NCBI RefSeq assembly: GCF_009730915.1
Contig: NC_052484.1
Span: forward strand, 2,818,054 to 2,882,053
Length of the DNA: 64,000 bases
Direction of reading: 5' to 3'
Origin: Dioscorea cayenensis subsp. rotundata
Lineage: Eukaryota > Streptophyta > Magnoliopsida > Dioscoreales > Dioscoreaceae
The notes under the pieces: generated by a model
The model's input: the letters and a program-made list of their open reading frames with translations, nothing else
What the model was told of the DNA's origin: nothing
Databases searched by the model: none
In this document: positions 47,766-58,703 of the stretch, piece after piece
Numbering within the stretch: position 1 is the first letter of the stretch
Layout of the letters: every line of letters starts with the position of its first letter
Translations under genes and position numbers: made by a program

Positions 47766-50161
47766 TTATTCAAAAGTTGATACCGATGTACGATCATAGA
47801 AAAACCCGGAAGGGCCACCATCAGGAAGCAAAGCCAACATCACCGGACCTTTTGCACCTTGCTCAACAGTTTCAGTCCCAGCATTAAAAGTTATATCAGT
47901 TTTCACAAAGCCAGGATGTACACAGTTGATGCAGAATTTGGGATACTTCTTTGCGAGAATTCTCGTAAGTGCATTCAAAGCTACTTTTGAGATTCTGTAT
48001 GCAGATACTGGTGTTGGCCAGCCATGTTCCTCCAAGTTCTTTGCTTTGAAATCACTTAAAAACTGTTGCAACAGTTCATCCAATTTCTCTTCACTCAAGC
48101 CATCTACATCACTGAATTCTCTTCTAATGCGCTCACTAGGAATACGCTGAAAGATATAATGAATCCAAAGGAAGTCAATGTTTTTATTAGATGTCCTAGA
48201 ATGTCACCTAATGTATCCACATTATATTAAACAAAACATAGTTTATGTTCTATATTCAAAATAGTTTTATTATAAACCATTCCAACAAATCGGAGGATTA
48301 AACAAAGAAGAAAAGCAATTCAAAATATTCAGAAAAGATAAATCCTCAAACTAAACTAGGCATTGAACAGTTAATATAAGATTTGATCATAATGCTTTTC
48401 AAATCATGTTCTCAAAAATCTGATTTTCTTCATCAAATAGAACAGAAGAAAACTTGGAAAAATACTAAAAATACAATTTAAAAAAAAAAAAAGCCGAAAA
48501 TATTTTCGCATTACCTGAAGCTTTCCACCGTCAGATGAAACATTTACAATTCTTGGCGAGTGTGATAATTGAAGAAGTGGCATGAGAGCATCTATTACTT
48601 TCTTGGTGCCATAATAGTTAATGTTCAAACATTCCTCTGCCTTCTCATAATCCTCAACAGCTGCAGCTAATAGCTTCAAGAAAACCGGCAACCCACCTTG
48701 CTACAAGAAAGTAAATTAGTCCTCAGTTCTGATGTCTTGCAAGTTTCATTAACAACTTAGTGATTGAAAATCATGAAACCATATCCATGGCTAGTAAAAG
48801 TAATTGATGCTTACCTTCATGCTTTCTTTTGTTGATGAATCTAAATCCTGAAGGTCTAAAAGGATTCCAAGGACTGCAGCATTGTTAACCTTCCCAAAGA
48901 TGATTAGTAAAAAAAGAATCAGTTCATAACAAAAAGAACGAACACTGGATGTTTCATTAATGTCACTCATGCTTCTAAAAAATCACTAGATGGCATCAAG
49001 CACTCATTTCTTCATTTCCCAATCAACACTTCAGTTCAACACTTGCACATGTATTAGATAACAGGAAACAGATCTACAACTCAATCAAATTCAATATTAA
49101 ACGATTCGATAGCATATGCTTTCATCTCATTCAGCTCCAGAAGTTAAACACAAAATAACAAAACGCTGTTAATTATGTGAGGTTCTTTGATAATAATAAA
49201 TTACTCTGCGCCGAAAAATACATTTACCATAAGTTTTCTAACCTTTTTGGGAAAACCAAGCATACACATCAAAAGATGAGTTACATACACAAACAAGTTA
49301 CTGAAAGTGGGAAGAATTGGATTGGATTGGAAATGAATTAGGTGATCATCAAAAGGGGCAAAATCTGATTGTACATACTTTACAAAGTAGCAATCTACAT
49401 GTTAAACAAATACATACATTTCCTCTTTTTGTTTTTTTTTTGGAAGTACTCACCAGCACAATATAGTGCAAAATCAAGCAACTCATGTCAAAGAGCTGCA
49501 ATTGGATTCAAAGAGGCAAAAGTTACTGAAAGAGGGATGAATGCGGCAAAAGGTACTGAAAAGAGGAAGAATTGGATTGGATATGAACAAAATGATTACC
49601 ACAAGGAGCAAAACCCTGATTATAAATAATGCTAGAAATATGCAAAGTACTAATATAACATGAAAAACAGATACAGACAGTTCCTTTTCTTTTCTTGCTG
49701 AAGAAAGTACTTCCCTACATCATAGACTATAAAATTCAGTAGCATCAGTGATTAAATTTCTATAACATTCATGCCCTAAAATTTTGATTTAGACCAATTA
49801 CCAAGATATCAAGCTTTCCAAATTGGGTTTTGATGAAATCAGCAAAAGTGGCAACGCTAGCAGTGTCAGACACATCCAACTGATGAGAAACAACATCAGA
49901 GAAGCCAGAATCTTTGAGCTTCTCAACAGCTTCAGTGCCTCTCTTCTCATCAATAGCAGTCAACAGCACCATGATTCCATTGCTTGCAAGCTGCTTCACA
50001 ATTTCCAACCCAATCCCTTGGTTTCCACCAGTCACTACAGCAATCCTTCAAACACCAAAAGGGATCAAACAAGACAAGATTTAGCACAGGCTCTCTATTT
50101 TGATCAAAATCATAAAAATTTTTGAGAAATTTCAGTACCTTTTTGATGCTTCCCCCTCCAT
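47766..50161 (-). CDS. SDR gene F: salutaridine reductase-like dehydrogenase with altered cofactor site
   Basis: Exons: 50161-50139, 50045-49802, 48889-48815, 48700-48515, 48146-47766; 302 aa, GT-AG introns. The catalytic set is kept (N142, S170 in VNVSS, Y226, K230). The nucleotide-binding part has unusual changes: TGGNQGIG for TGANKGIG (13-20), TAID for TARD (Arg39 to Ile) and SHQLD for FHQLD. Arg at the TARD place is expected to hold the 2'-phosphate of NADPH, so its loss may weaken NADPH use or shift preference. Exon 3 ends SMK instead of SIE. The open frame is intact, so this may be a neofunctionalised or decaying copy. Its closest sister is gene I on the other strand (shared EHGWPT and AYRISK in exon 5). 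Confidence 0.9.
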
Positions 50162-50431
50162 GTTTGTGATCCTGTTGAAATAAAACAACTACTTGTGATG
50201 AATTTTTTTTCTGTACAGAAATGATGTTGTAATGTTTCCTTTGAAAGTCAACACTACTTTAAAAGTCCTGAAGAATGTTTGTTTCTATCTGTTAATACTT
50301 AATAGTGTAACTCATGGTTTTGAGGGTTAATTCTTGTATACATGTATAGGAAAACATTATCTGCTAACACTAAGGGACATCCACAACAATAAAAAAATTA
50401 GTAAGGAAGAGAAACCAAAAACATGAGAGAA

Positions 50432-50433
<2 letters not shown>

Positions 50434-50476
<43 letters not shown>
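50434..50476. repeat. (GA)n microsatellite upstream of SDR gene F
   Basis: About 20 GA units lie roughly 275 bp upstream of the gene F start codon. Confidence 0.93.
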
Positions 50477-50481
<5 letters not shown>

Positions 50482-50851
50482 GTGCGTTAGGGTTGGTGTT
50501 TAGTATAGGTTAGTTTGGGGTTGGGATGGCATGGGAGACGAGGGTCGTTGGATGAGCTCAGAGGAGGTGTGTAGATTTAAAATTTATGAACGTTTTTCAA
50601 ATACGTGTCCCTTATATATGTATTTAAAAATTTATCAAAAATAGAGAACATGAACTATTTTGATAGGAGTGTGAAATACCTGAAAATGTAAAGTGGGTAA
50701 ATTACCAACATGAGCTGATCCAAGTGACAGAGGCTTAAATAACTTAAACAAGTGATTTTGTCTTTAATTAGTTTAAAGCCTGTGACTCTTATAAAATCAA
50801 AGTCAAAGCCCAATATATATATATATATATATACATATAATCTAAGAGACA

Positions 50852-51935
50852 ACAAGTTTATTCGTAAGTGCCCATTAAACCATGGTAAAAAACTTAAAGT
50901 TCACATCGGAAAGCAAAACTTACATCAGCAGATCTTTTTGTGGCTTCTTCACAAATCTAATCCAAGTATTGCAATTTATATCGGTTTTTGCAAACCCAAG
51001 ATAAAACACAATTAGCATAAAATGCAAGATACTTAATTGTGAGAATCCTCGCACATTAAGATCTACTTTTTAGATTCAATATGTAAAAAGTATTGTTGGC
51101 AGGCCATTTTTTCTTCCAAGTTCTTTGCTTTGGAATCACTTAACTAGCGTTGCAACAATTCATCCAATTTCTCTTCAGTTTTGATGCTTTCATAATACTT
51201 TCGCTCGGAATAGTTTGAAAAATATATTATAATTTAGCTCAAAAAGCCGAAGAAAAAAAAATGTAATGGACAATTTTGGAAAACAATTGAAGTATAAAAT
51301 AATTTTACAAAAGAAAAGTTGATATACAATAGATCAAAATGAATATTGCTACTCATCTATGTTTTGAAGGTTTATTCAAATAGGTTTTAAAGTTGATGAA
51401 GTCATTGATAGTTACTTTTTCTAGAATATCGCAGTTTTATCTCTATAGTTATTAGTGATATTAATTGTTGTATAAATTGCGACTACATGAAAAATATGTT
51501 TAACACTGTAAAACATTACAATAGATGCATAGGAAACCAAAACAAATAAAAAAACAAAAGAACAACCATACATGTATTGATATATTTTCTTATGTACGTT
51601 GGTTTTGTATTTCTCTTTTTAATAAATTTTGTTATTTATCCACTTTCACTATATATATATACATATATATTGATATAACTAGAAGTTCAAAATAGTCTCA
51701 TAAAATAGAATAAAGGCTTTGATGCAGTTATGAAAAAAATATTAGACTTATGAGTATAATATGGCATTGTTACTTCTCACACTAATAAATAATAAGTATA
51801 TAAATAATCATGAATTATTAAATAATACAACTTTGTGCAGTGAATTTGACTGATAATTGAAGAAGCCTCACTTTCTTGGTATCATAATACTTTATGTTCA
51901 AACACTTCTCAGCCTTCTCATAATCCTATTTTGAT
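50852..51935 (-). pseudogene. old SDR relic 4 (exons 4 and 5)
   Basis: Exon 5 text is at 50852-51220 ('ttggcaggccattttttcttccaagttctttgctttgga' region at about 51095) with many indels. Exon 4 text is at about 51845-51935 ('ataattgaagaagcctcactttcttggtatcataatac', ending near the AEECLN codons). It is the best preserved of the relics but has clear frame damage. Exon 3 was not found. The A/T stretch between them is intron 4. Confidence 0.75.
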
Positions 51936-52766
51936 GCAAATAATACTTTACGGCATCTGAAAAAAATTATAATATTATTAAACACAGACCCATCAAACAA
52001 TTCAAAATATCAAATATATTCCAATTGAGATTTCATATCATATGATTTCGTATTTTTTCCGCTCCAGAAACTAAATTCAAAGAATAAAGGGAGACACTAA
52101 ACAAAATTTAATCTTTTGTGAAAAAAACATATACCATCCATTTGCCGATCATTATAAGAAAATCAAGCAAATAAAATAAAAAAGTACTAGTTCCAAGAAA
52201 AAGCAGAGTCCAGCAAGAAGAAAAGAAAATGAAAATGAGAATAATTGGATTAAACATAAAGGCAAGAAAGCAACTTAATTAAGCCTCTCAAAATCCTCTT
52301 CATGTCATGTGCATATCTATATCAAACACTGAATTCTCAAGCCATCTTATTAATAATTAAATCATTTGAAAAAGAGTCATATTTAGTAAATGCAAAAGTC
52401 AAAAAAATAACCCTGGTCCATGTGAAGATGGAGCCATGGATGGAGGAACACAAAGGGTTAAGAAAAGAGAGTAGACAATATATTCACATAACCATACTAT
52501 ATTACAATAGATCTTCCATATTCATACAAGACTGACAAACTCGATTGTATAGGCTTGTGTCTCACTAAATATAGAGTATTACTTAATAATAATATTATCC
52601 AATATACAAAATATTCTATATAATAATATGTTAGATAAAAAGATCATTTCCAACTAACAATAACACAACATATAAACCTTGTTAATATGCTAAGACACAA
52701 ATTATATTTTGACCCTAACTTAGACTTCCTTAATATAACATATTTCAATAGCATTAACATAACAAT

Positions 52767-53147
52767 TTATTCAAAAGATGTTACTGATGTATGATCATCA
52801 TAAAACACCTAAGGGCTGCCATCAGGAAGGAAAACCAACATCACTGGACCTTTTGCACCTTCTTCAACAGTTTTAATTCCAGTATTAAAATTTAATTTAG
52901 TTTTCACAAAATCGGGATGTACACAATTGATGCAGAATTTAGGATACTTCTTTGAGAGAATTCTCGTAAGTTCATTCAAAGCTAATTTTGAGATTGTGTA
53001 TGCAGAAAATCTTGTTGGCCAACCATTTTGTTCCAAGTTGTTTGCTTTGAAATCAATTAAAAATTGTCGCAACAATTAATCCAATTTCTCTTCACTCAAT
53101 CCATCTGCATCACCAAATATTCTTCTGATGCTCCCACTAGGAATACA
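52767..53147 (-). pseudogene. SDR pseudogene G (exon 5 only)
   Basis: The 381-bp exon keeps the family length but has two in-frame stops: GAT-TAA in the LDELL stretch (near 53075) and TAG in PSG-Y (near 52808). The active-site segment still reads SAYTISKLALNELTR. Upstream, intron 4 text can be followed for only about 65 bp (to about 53215) before unrelated sequence begins, so exons 1-4 were lost at the rearrangement junction. Confidence 0.9.
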
Positions 53148-53324
53148 CTGAAAGATGTAATGAATCCAGAGGAAGTCTAGGATGTAACCTTATGTATCTA
53201 TATTGTAAGAAACAAAAACTAATATTATATTTAAGCAATAAGCTTCTTTAATAGGTTTCTCGAATAACGTGGATGACAAAGTAGCATTGAAGTCAGTATC
53301 TACGTCATTTTTTCTCACCTAAAC

Positions 53325-53480
53325 CAGACCCTAAACCCTGTAAAATTCTAAACCCAAAACTATAAAACCTATAAAACCCTAATCCCTAACTCTAAACCCT
53401 AAAACCACAAACCCTAGCCCTAAAACCTAAAAACCTATAACCCTAAATCTAAATTCTAAACCCTTAAATCCTAAAAGGTT
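53325..53480. repeat. degenerate telomere-like (CCCTAAA)n tract
   Basis: Many imperfect copies of 'aaaccctaaa' and 'ccctaaccc' occur in a row. This is a short interstitial telomere-like stretch, not a chromosome end, since array and retroelement sequence continue on both sides. It lies next to the point where the SDR array changes strand. Confidence 0.75.
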
Positions 53481-53636
53481 TAGCATTTACAAAATGGGGT
53501 TACCGAGAAAAAACTTCGTCATATTTTAGATATTGCCATATTCATCCAAAACCATCATGGTTCAAATGAAGGTTCCTAAAGTCTTTTGGGTAAATGCTAT
53601 CCTCACTTATTGTTACCTTCTCAATCATATGTCCTT

Positions 53637-53896
53637 AGGGGTGTAATCGATCGAGTTCGAGCCGAGCAGTAGCGAGCTCGAGCTAGAGCTCGACTGAAAA
53701 TTCGGTACTCGATACTCGGCTCGAGCTCGATCGAGTATTTATTTTATAGCTCGAGCTCGACTCGGTACACAAATCGAGCTACTCGAGTTCGCTCGATTAA
53801 GCTCAAAAAAGCTGAAAATAACCATAAACATTATGCTCGAGCTTGAGCTCGACTCGAGCTCGAAAATTTTTCCCCTTGATTTTTATCAAATAAATA

Positions 53897-53928
<32 letters not shown>

Positions 53929-54114
53929 CATACATGCTCGATTAGGCTCGCGAGCACTCGAGCCAAGTATCACAATACTCGAACTCGGCTCGCTAGACTA
54001 CTCGAGCTACTCGAGCTCGAGCTCGGCTAGACTGTGACCGAGCCGAGTTCGAGTTTTCACCGAATCGAGCCCGAGTAGCTTGTGAGTAGAGGTGTATCAT
54101 TTACACCCCTAAAA
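53637..54114. mobile_element. GAGCTC-rich hAT-like non-autonomous element nested in the Copia fragment
   Basis: The element starts AGGGGTGTAA and near its end has the complement TTACACCCCT. It is flanked by the 8-bp repeat atgtcctt (53629-53636 and 54115-54122), as in hAT insertions. The interior is dominated by 'gctcgagctcg' words in both orientations and can fold extensively. A TA run lies at 53905-53928. It interrupts the integrase frame after LLNHM. Confidence 0.8.
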
Positions 54115-54389
54115 ATGTCCTTTTCTATCTTAAAAGGTCAAGTTCCATTTTCAGTTCTGTGTCCTGATAAAAAGGTTTTTCCTCTCATACATCAAGTTTT
54201 TAAATGTGTTTATTTTGTCCACTTATTTACTAGTGATAAATTGTCTCCTTGATCTATCAAATGTATTTTTCTTAGATATTCTCAGACCTAAAAAAGGCTA
54301 TCAGTGCTGCTATCATCCTCCTTCCAAGCATTACTATGTAAGTGCTGATGTACCCATTTTCAAGAATGTTGCTTAATATTCTAATGCTG

Positions 54390-54390
<1 letters not shown>

Positions 54391-54432
<42 letters not shown>
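54391..54432. repeat. (TA)n microsatellite
   Basis: About 20 TA units within the Copia fragment. Confidence 0.95.
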
Positions 54433-54437
<5 letters not shown>

Positions 54438-56195
54438 CAAAATTCAATTGAGGATATATATTCTCTTACCCATCTCTTCCTTTCCTGACCCTGCCTTTGA
54501 CACCCCTTCCATCTACATCATCTTCATGACCTCAGTTGATTTCTACACCCCTACCTCCATCACCTCAATATCATCCATCCCCATTAACTACCTCTGAGCC
54601 CCATACCACTATCCTAAGTCCTGAAGCACCTGCTACAATGCTTTCATCTGATGGAGATTCTGGCCATGAATCCCTTAATGAGTCAGGTAATTATGATCTT
54701 AACCTTCCTATTGCAATCTGAAAACCTGTTTGCCAAACACATCCCTCTACTTGATATCCTTTATCTGATTATATGTCCTTATTTCATTCAAGTTCTTCAG
54801 CACAACATGTTGCTCTTTATCTAGATAGTATCCCTGTTCCTCAGTCTCATGTGGAGGCTTTAGAGTCTCCTGCTTGGAAGTCTGCTATGCAGGAAGAGAT
54901 GTCTGCTAATTGATGCTCCTCCGGCTGCAGAGGTTGTTGGTTGCCACTGGGTATTTACTATTTACTATTCACTATCAAATACTTATCGGATGAATCTGTT
55001 GAGTGTTTTAAAGCGTTGATTGTGGCTACTGGAGTTGATTATTTTGAAACTCTAAATCCGGTTTCCAGTCTTAATTCAGTACAGATTTTGATCTCTGTTG
55101 TTGTTAACTCTGGGTGGCTACTTCATCAACTTGATATTAAAAATGCCTTTCTTATATGGCAATCTTACTGAGGAGGTATACATCCAACAACCTCTTGGAT
55201 TTGTCACTGAAGGGGAGAATAGCCACAAAGTATGCAGATTGAGGAAAGCAATTTATGGTCTTAAGTCCTCGTGCATGGTTTGATAAGTTTAGTTTAGCTA
55301 TTTAAAGCTATGTTTTTTGCAAATCTTCTGTTGATCACTTGGTATTTGTTATGCATAGGAGCTCTGGATCTGTGTCTCTTATTGTATATGTAGATGATTT
55401 ACTCTTAACTGGCAGTGACAAATCAGGAATAGCATACACCAAGAAATTTCTGGAGTCCTAGTTTGTGACAAAAGACTTAGGCGGGCTTAATTATTTTCTT
55501 GGCATTGAGGTTACCCATATACTTGATGGGGTTATACTTCCTCAAAGAAGATATGTTATGGATCTGGAATGTTTGGCTGTAAGCCTTCCTCTATTCCCAT
55601 GAATCCAAAGGCGTGCCTTGATGATCCATACAGTGCACCCTTCCAAGATACTCGACGATATAGAGCCTTGGGTGAAAAACTTCTTTACTTGACAATAACC
55701 TGGCCAGATATTTCTTTTTTTGTCATTGGGAAGCTCTGTGTCATATTTTGAGATATCTCAAGTCATCTCCAAGAAAAAGGACTTGTTTTTCGAAATAATG
55801 GGCATGCTCAAATTCATGGTTTCTGATATTCAGATTATATCGGTTCTCCAGAAGATATGAGGTCTACTACTGATTACTATGTCTTTGTTGGTGGGAACCT
55901 AGTCACTTGGCAAAGTAAAAAGCAAAATGTGGTTTCTTGCTCTAGTCCTGAATTAGAATACAGAGCTATGGCTCAAACTGCTTGTGAATTTTTATGGGTG
56001 GAATCTTTACTTATGGACCTTGGAGTACAAGTTAAGAGGCCTATTCCTATGTATTGTGATAAGAAAGCAACTGCCTTTCTTGCAAATAATCCAGCCTTTT
56101 ATGAACGAACTAAGCATACAGAAGTTGATTTCTACTCCTCATTTGACTACTGAAAATCAATTGGCAGACATTAAGCAAGTGTTGGTATTATTGAA

Positions 56196-56729
56196 TTTTG
56201 ACCTATTGTATATCAATGCTTCTTTTGTAAAATTATTTTATACTTCAATTGTTTTCCAAAATTGTCTAATGCATTTTCTTCTTTCTTTGTTTCTTTGGCT
56301 CTTTGAGCTGAATTATAATATGTCTTTCAGACTATTCCAAGTGAAAGCATCGCGAAAGCATCAAAATAGAATTCAGCAATATCGATGGTTTGACTGAAGA
56401 GAAATTGGATGAATTGTTGCAACAATATTTAAGTGATTCCTAAGCAAAGAACTTGGAAGAAAATGGCCTGCCAACAACATTTTTCACGTATCGAATCTAA
56501 AAATTAAGTAGCTCTTATTGTGCATATGAGGATTCTCACAAATAAGTATTTTGCCTTCTATTTTAATTGTGTTTATCTTGTGTTTGCAAAAAATCACTAT
56601 AAATTGTAATACTGGGATTAGATCTATTGAAGAAGCAACAAAATGGTCTGCTAATGATGGTTTTGCTTTCTGATGGTGAACCTACAGTTCTTTACCATGA
56701 TTTTACATCAGTATCAACTTACGAATGAA
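56196..56729 (+). pseudogene. old SDR relic 5 (exon 5), plus strand
   Basis: Exon 5 text runs 56333-56729 in plus orientation: 'agtgaaagcatc', 'gactgaagagaaattggatgaattgttgc', then an eroded middle and 'tcagtatcaacttacgaatga' at the end. There are many stops. The intron 4 text before it (from about 56196) is the complement of that in relics 1, 2 and 4, which shows that this part of the array is inverted. Confidence 0.8.
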
Positions 56730-56937
56730 CTTGTTGTCGCTTAGATTATATGTATATAGTGGCAATTTGATTTTGGTTTCCTATGAAATGTGGTGATATT
56801 TTTGTCAGACTTGTTAACTAGTTAGTGGTCAGCTTTAAAACTAGGAAAAGTTGATGTAGTGGGGAAGATAATTTCCTAATGTAGTTGTTGTCCTTAAGTG
56901 AAATGTGGTGATGTTTTTGTTGGACTCTTTAACTAGT

Positions 56938-57891
56938 TGCAGCTATAGAGGATTACGAGAGGGCAGACGAATGTTTGAACAATAACTATTATGGCACCAA
57001 GAACATAATAGATGCTCTCTGCGACTTCTTCAATTATCACATTCGCCAAGAATTGTGAATGTTTCATCTGCTGGTGGAAAGCTTCAGGTGATGCAAACAA
57101 AAATTTTGATTTTCTTTTATTTGCTACTATTTTTTGTATTTTAATATTTTTCCAAGCTTTCTTTCTTCTTGTCTTTTTGCATTTTGGATTTGGGAACTGA
57201 TTAAAGAACAGAAAAGATGAGGAGAAACCATTTTCCTGTGTTCTATTTGATGATGAAGAAAATTAGATTTTTGAGAACATGATTTGAAAAGCATTATGAT
57301 CATTTTTTAACTGTTCAATGCTTAGTTCAGTTTGAGGATTTATCTTTTCTGAACATTTTGAATGGCTTTTCTTGGGATGATTTATTATAAAACTATTGTG
57401 AAAATAGAACATAAACTGTGCTTTGTTTAATATAATGTAGATAACATTACGTGACATTCTTCCATATCTAATAAAAATATTGACCACCTTTGGATTTATT
57501 ATATCTTTCAGTGTATTCCTAGTGAGAACATCAGAAAAGAATTCGGCCATGCAGATGGCTTGAGTGAAGATAAATTGAATGAACTGTTGCAAAAAATTCT
57601 AAGTGATTTCAAAGCCAAGAACTAGGAGGAAAATGGCTGCCAACAAGATCATTAGCATGCATAATCTCAAAAGTAGCTTTAATTGCACTTAGGAGAATTC
57701 TCACAAAGAAATATCCCAAATTCTGCATCAACTGTGTACATCCTGGTTATGTGATAGCCGAAATAAATTTTAATACCAGGACCGAAACTGTTGAGGAAGG
57801 TGCAAAAGGTCCGGTGATGTTGGCTTTGTTGCCTGATGGTGGTCCTTCAGGGTATTACTATGATCATACATCGGTATCAACTTTTGAATAA
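56938..57891 (+). pseudogene. SDR pseudogene H (exons 4 and 5), plus strand
   Basis: Exon 4 (56938-57087) is cut at its start and has a one-base loss at DALMP. Exon 5 (57512-57891, 380 nt) has TAG for TTG in KNLEE, a one-base deletion at NGWP, and TGC for the catalytic Tyr codon (CIISK instead of YIISK). Splice sites at both ends of intron 4 are kept. Exons 1-3 are missing, so relic 5 lies only about 200 bp upstream. It belongs to the recent copies rather than the old relics. Confidence 0.93.
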
Positions 57892-58703
57892 ATTGTTATG
57901 TTAATTCTGTTGAAGTCTGTTATATTAAGAAAGTCTATGTTAGGATCAAAATATAATTTCCATCTCAGTAATATCAGTTTTGTATTCCAGACAACAACTT
58001 CTGCTTGTGTTTGTAATCCAATTTTGTTTGGATTGACAAAACTCTAACCTGATTAGTTCAGTTTAAGTTTAAGTTTCATCCTTATCGGTCCAAACCTAAT
58101 TGTGAATAATGAACACCTCTTGCTTATATATTTGTATAATTCACCTTGTATGTATGACTAAGATTTTGGTATTTTAGTTCAATCCAGTTATTGTCATTTT
58201 CATTGTCTTTTTTTCTTGTGGGATTCTGCTTTTGATAGCAACTTGTACTTTGTTTCATGTGCTAGATTTTTATTGTAATGAATGGCAAGTAGATGGTAGA
58301 TGTTATTTTGTCAAAAAAAATATCTTTTGCTTGTTGGCTTCTCTTGATTTTTGTGTTTAAATTCTGGTGCTGAAAGAGATGATGTCATATGGCATCAAAT
58401 CTTGATTGGATTAAGTTTGATATTTTGATTTGTTTGATGGGTCTATGTTTAATAATATTATAAAGCATTGCAAAATTATAGAGATAAAACTAAGAACAGT
58501 GAGTTTACCATCCTCTTTGCAAAAGAGTGACCCAAGTGCCAAAAGTCATTGGGACCTTTCAGTAATAAGTGCACATTTTCTTAAGGAATTTTAAGTAGTT
58601 TTATCTTTGAAAGCAAAACCCAATATCTTTTCTATTCAGATAAAAGGTCATCTCAAGCTTATCTTTTTATTTCATACAAAGAGTATTCATTAGAATCACA
58701 AAC

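Larger units (their letters stand above)
53530..56195 (+). mobile_element. degenerate Copia fragment (integrase to RNase H)
   Basis: Plus-strand remnants in Copia order: integrase C-part (VPKVFWVNAILTYCYLLNH, about 53560, continuing after a nested element at 54120-54370 with LSP.SIKCIFL and KGYQCCY); reverse transcriptase from about 54870, including IYGLK and the catalytic YVDD at 55387-55398; and RNase H to about 56195 (TWQSKKQNVVSCSSPELEYRA is reduced here to its key words SKKQNVV and SPELEYRA; RTKHTEVD, ENQLADI). There are many stops and frameshifts and no LTR at either end. It lies exactly between the minus-strand and plus-strand parts of the SDR array. Confidence 0.88.

Noticed and set aside
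53325..53480. True telomere or chromosome end
   Set aside because: The repeats are degenerate and continuous with array and Copia sequence on both sides.
53650..54060. CRISPR-like array from the repeated GAGCTCG words
   Set aside because: There is no constant repeat and spacer spacing, the words occur in both directions, and this is a plant genome.
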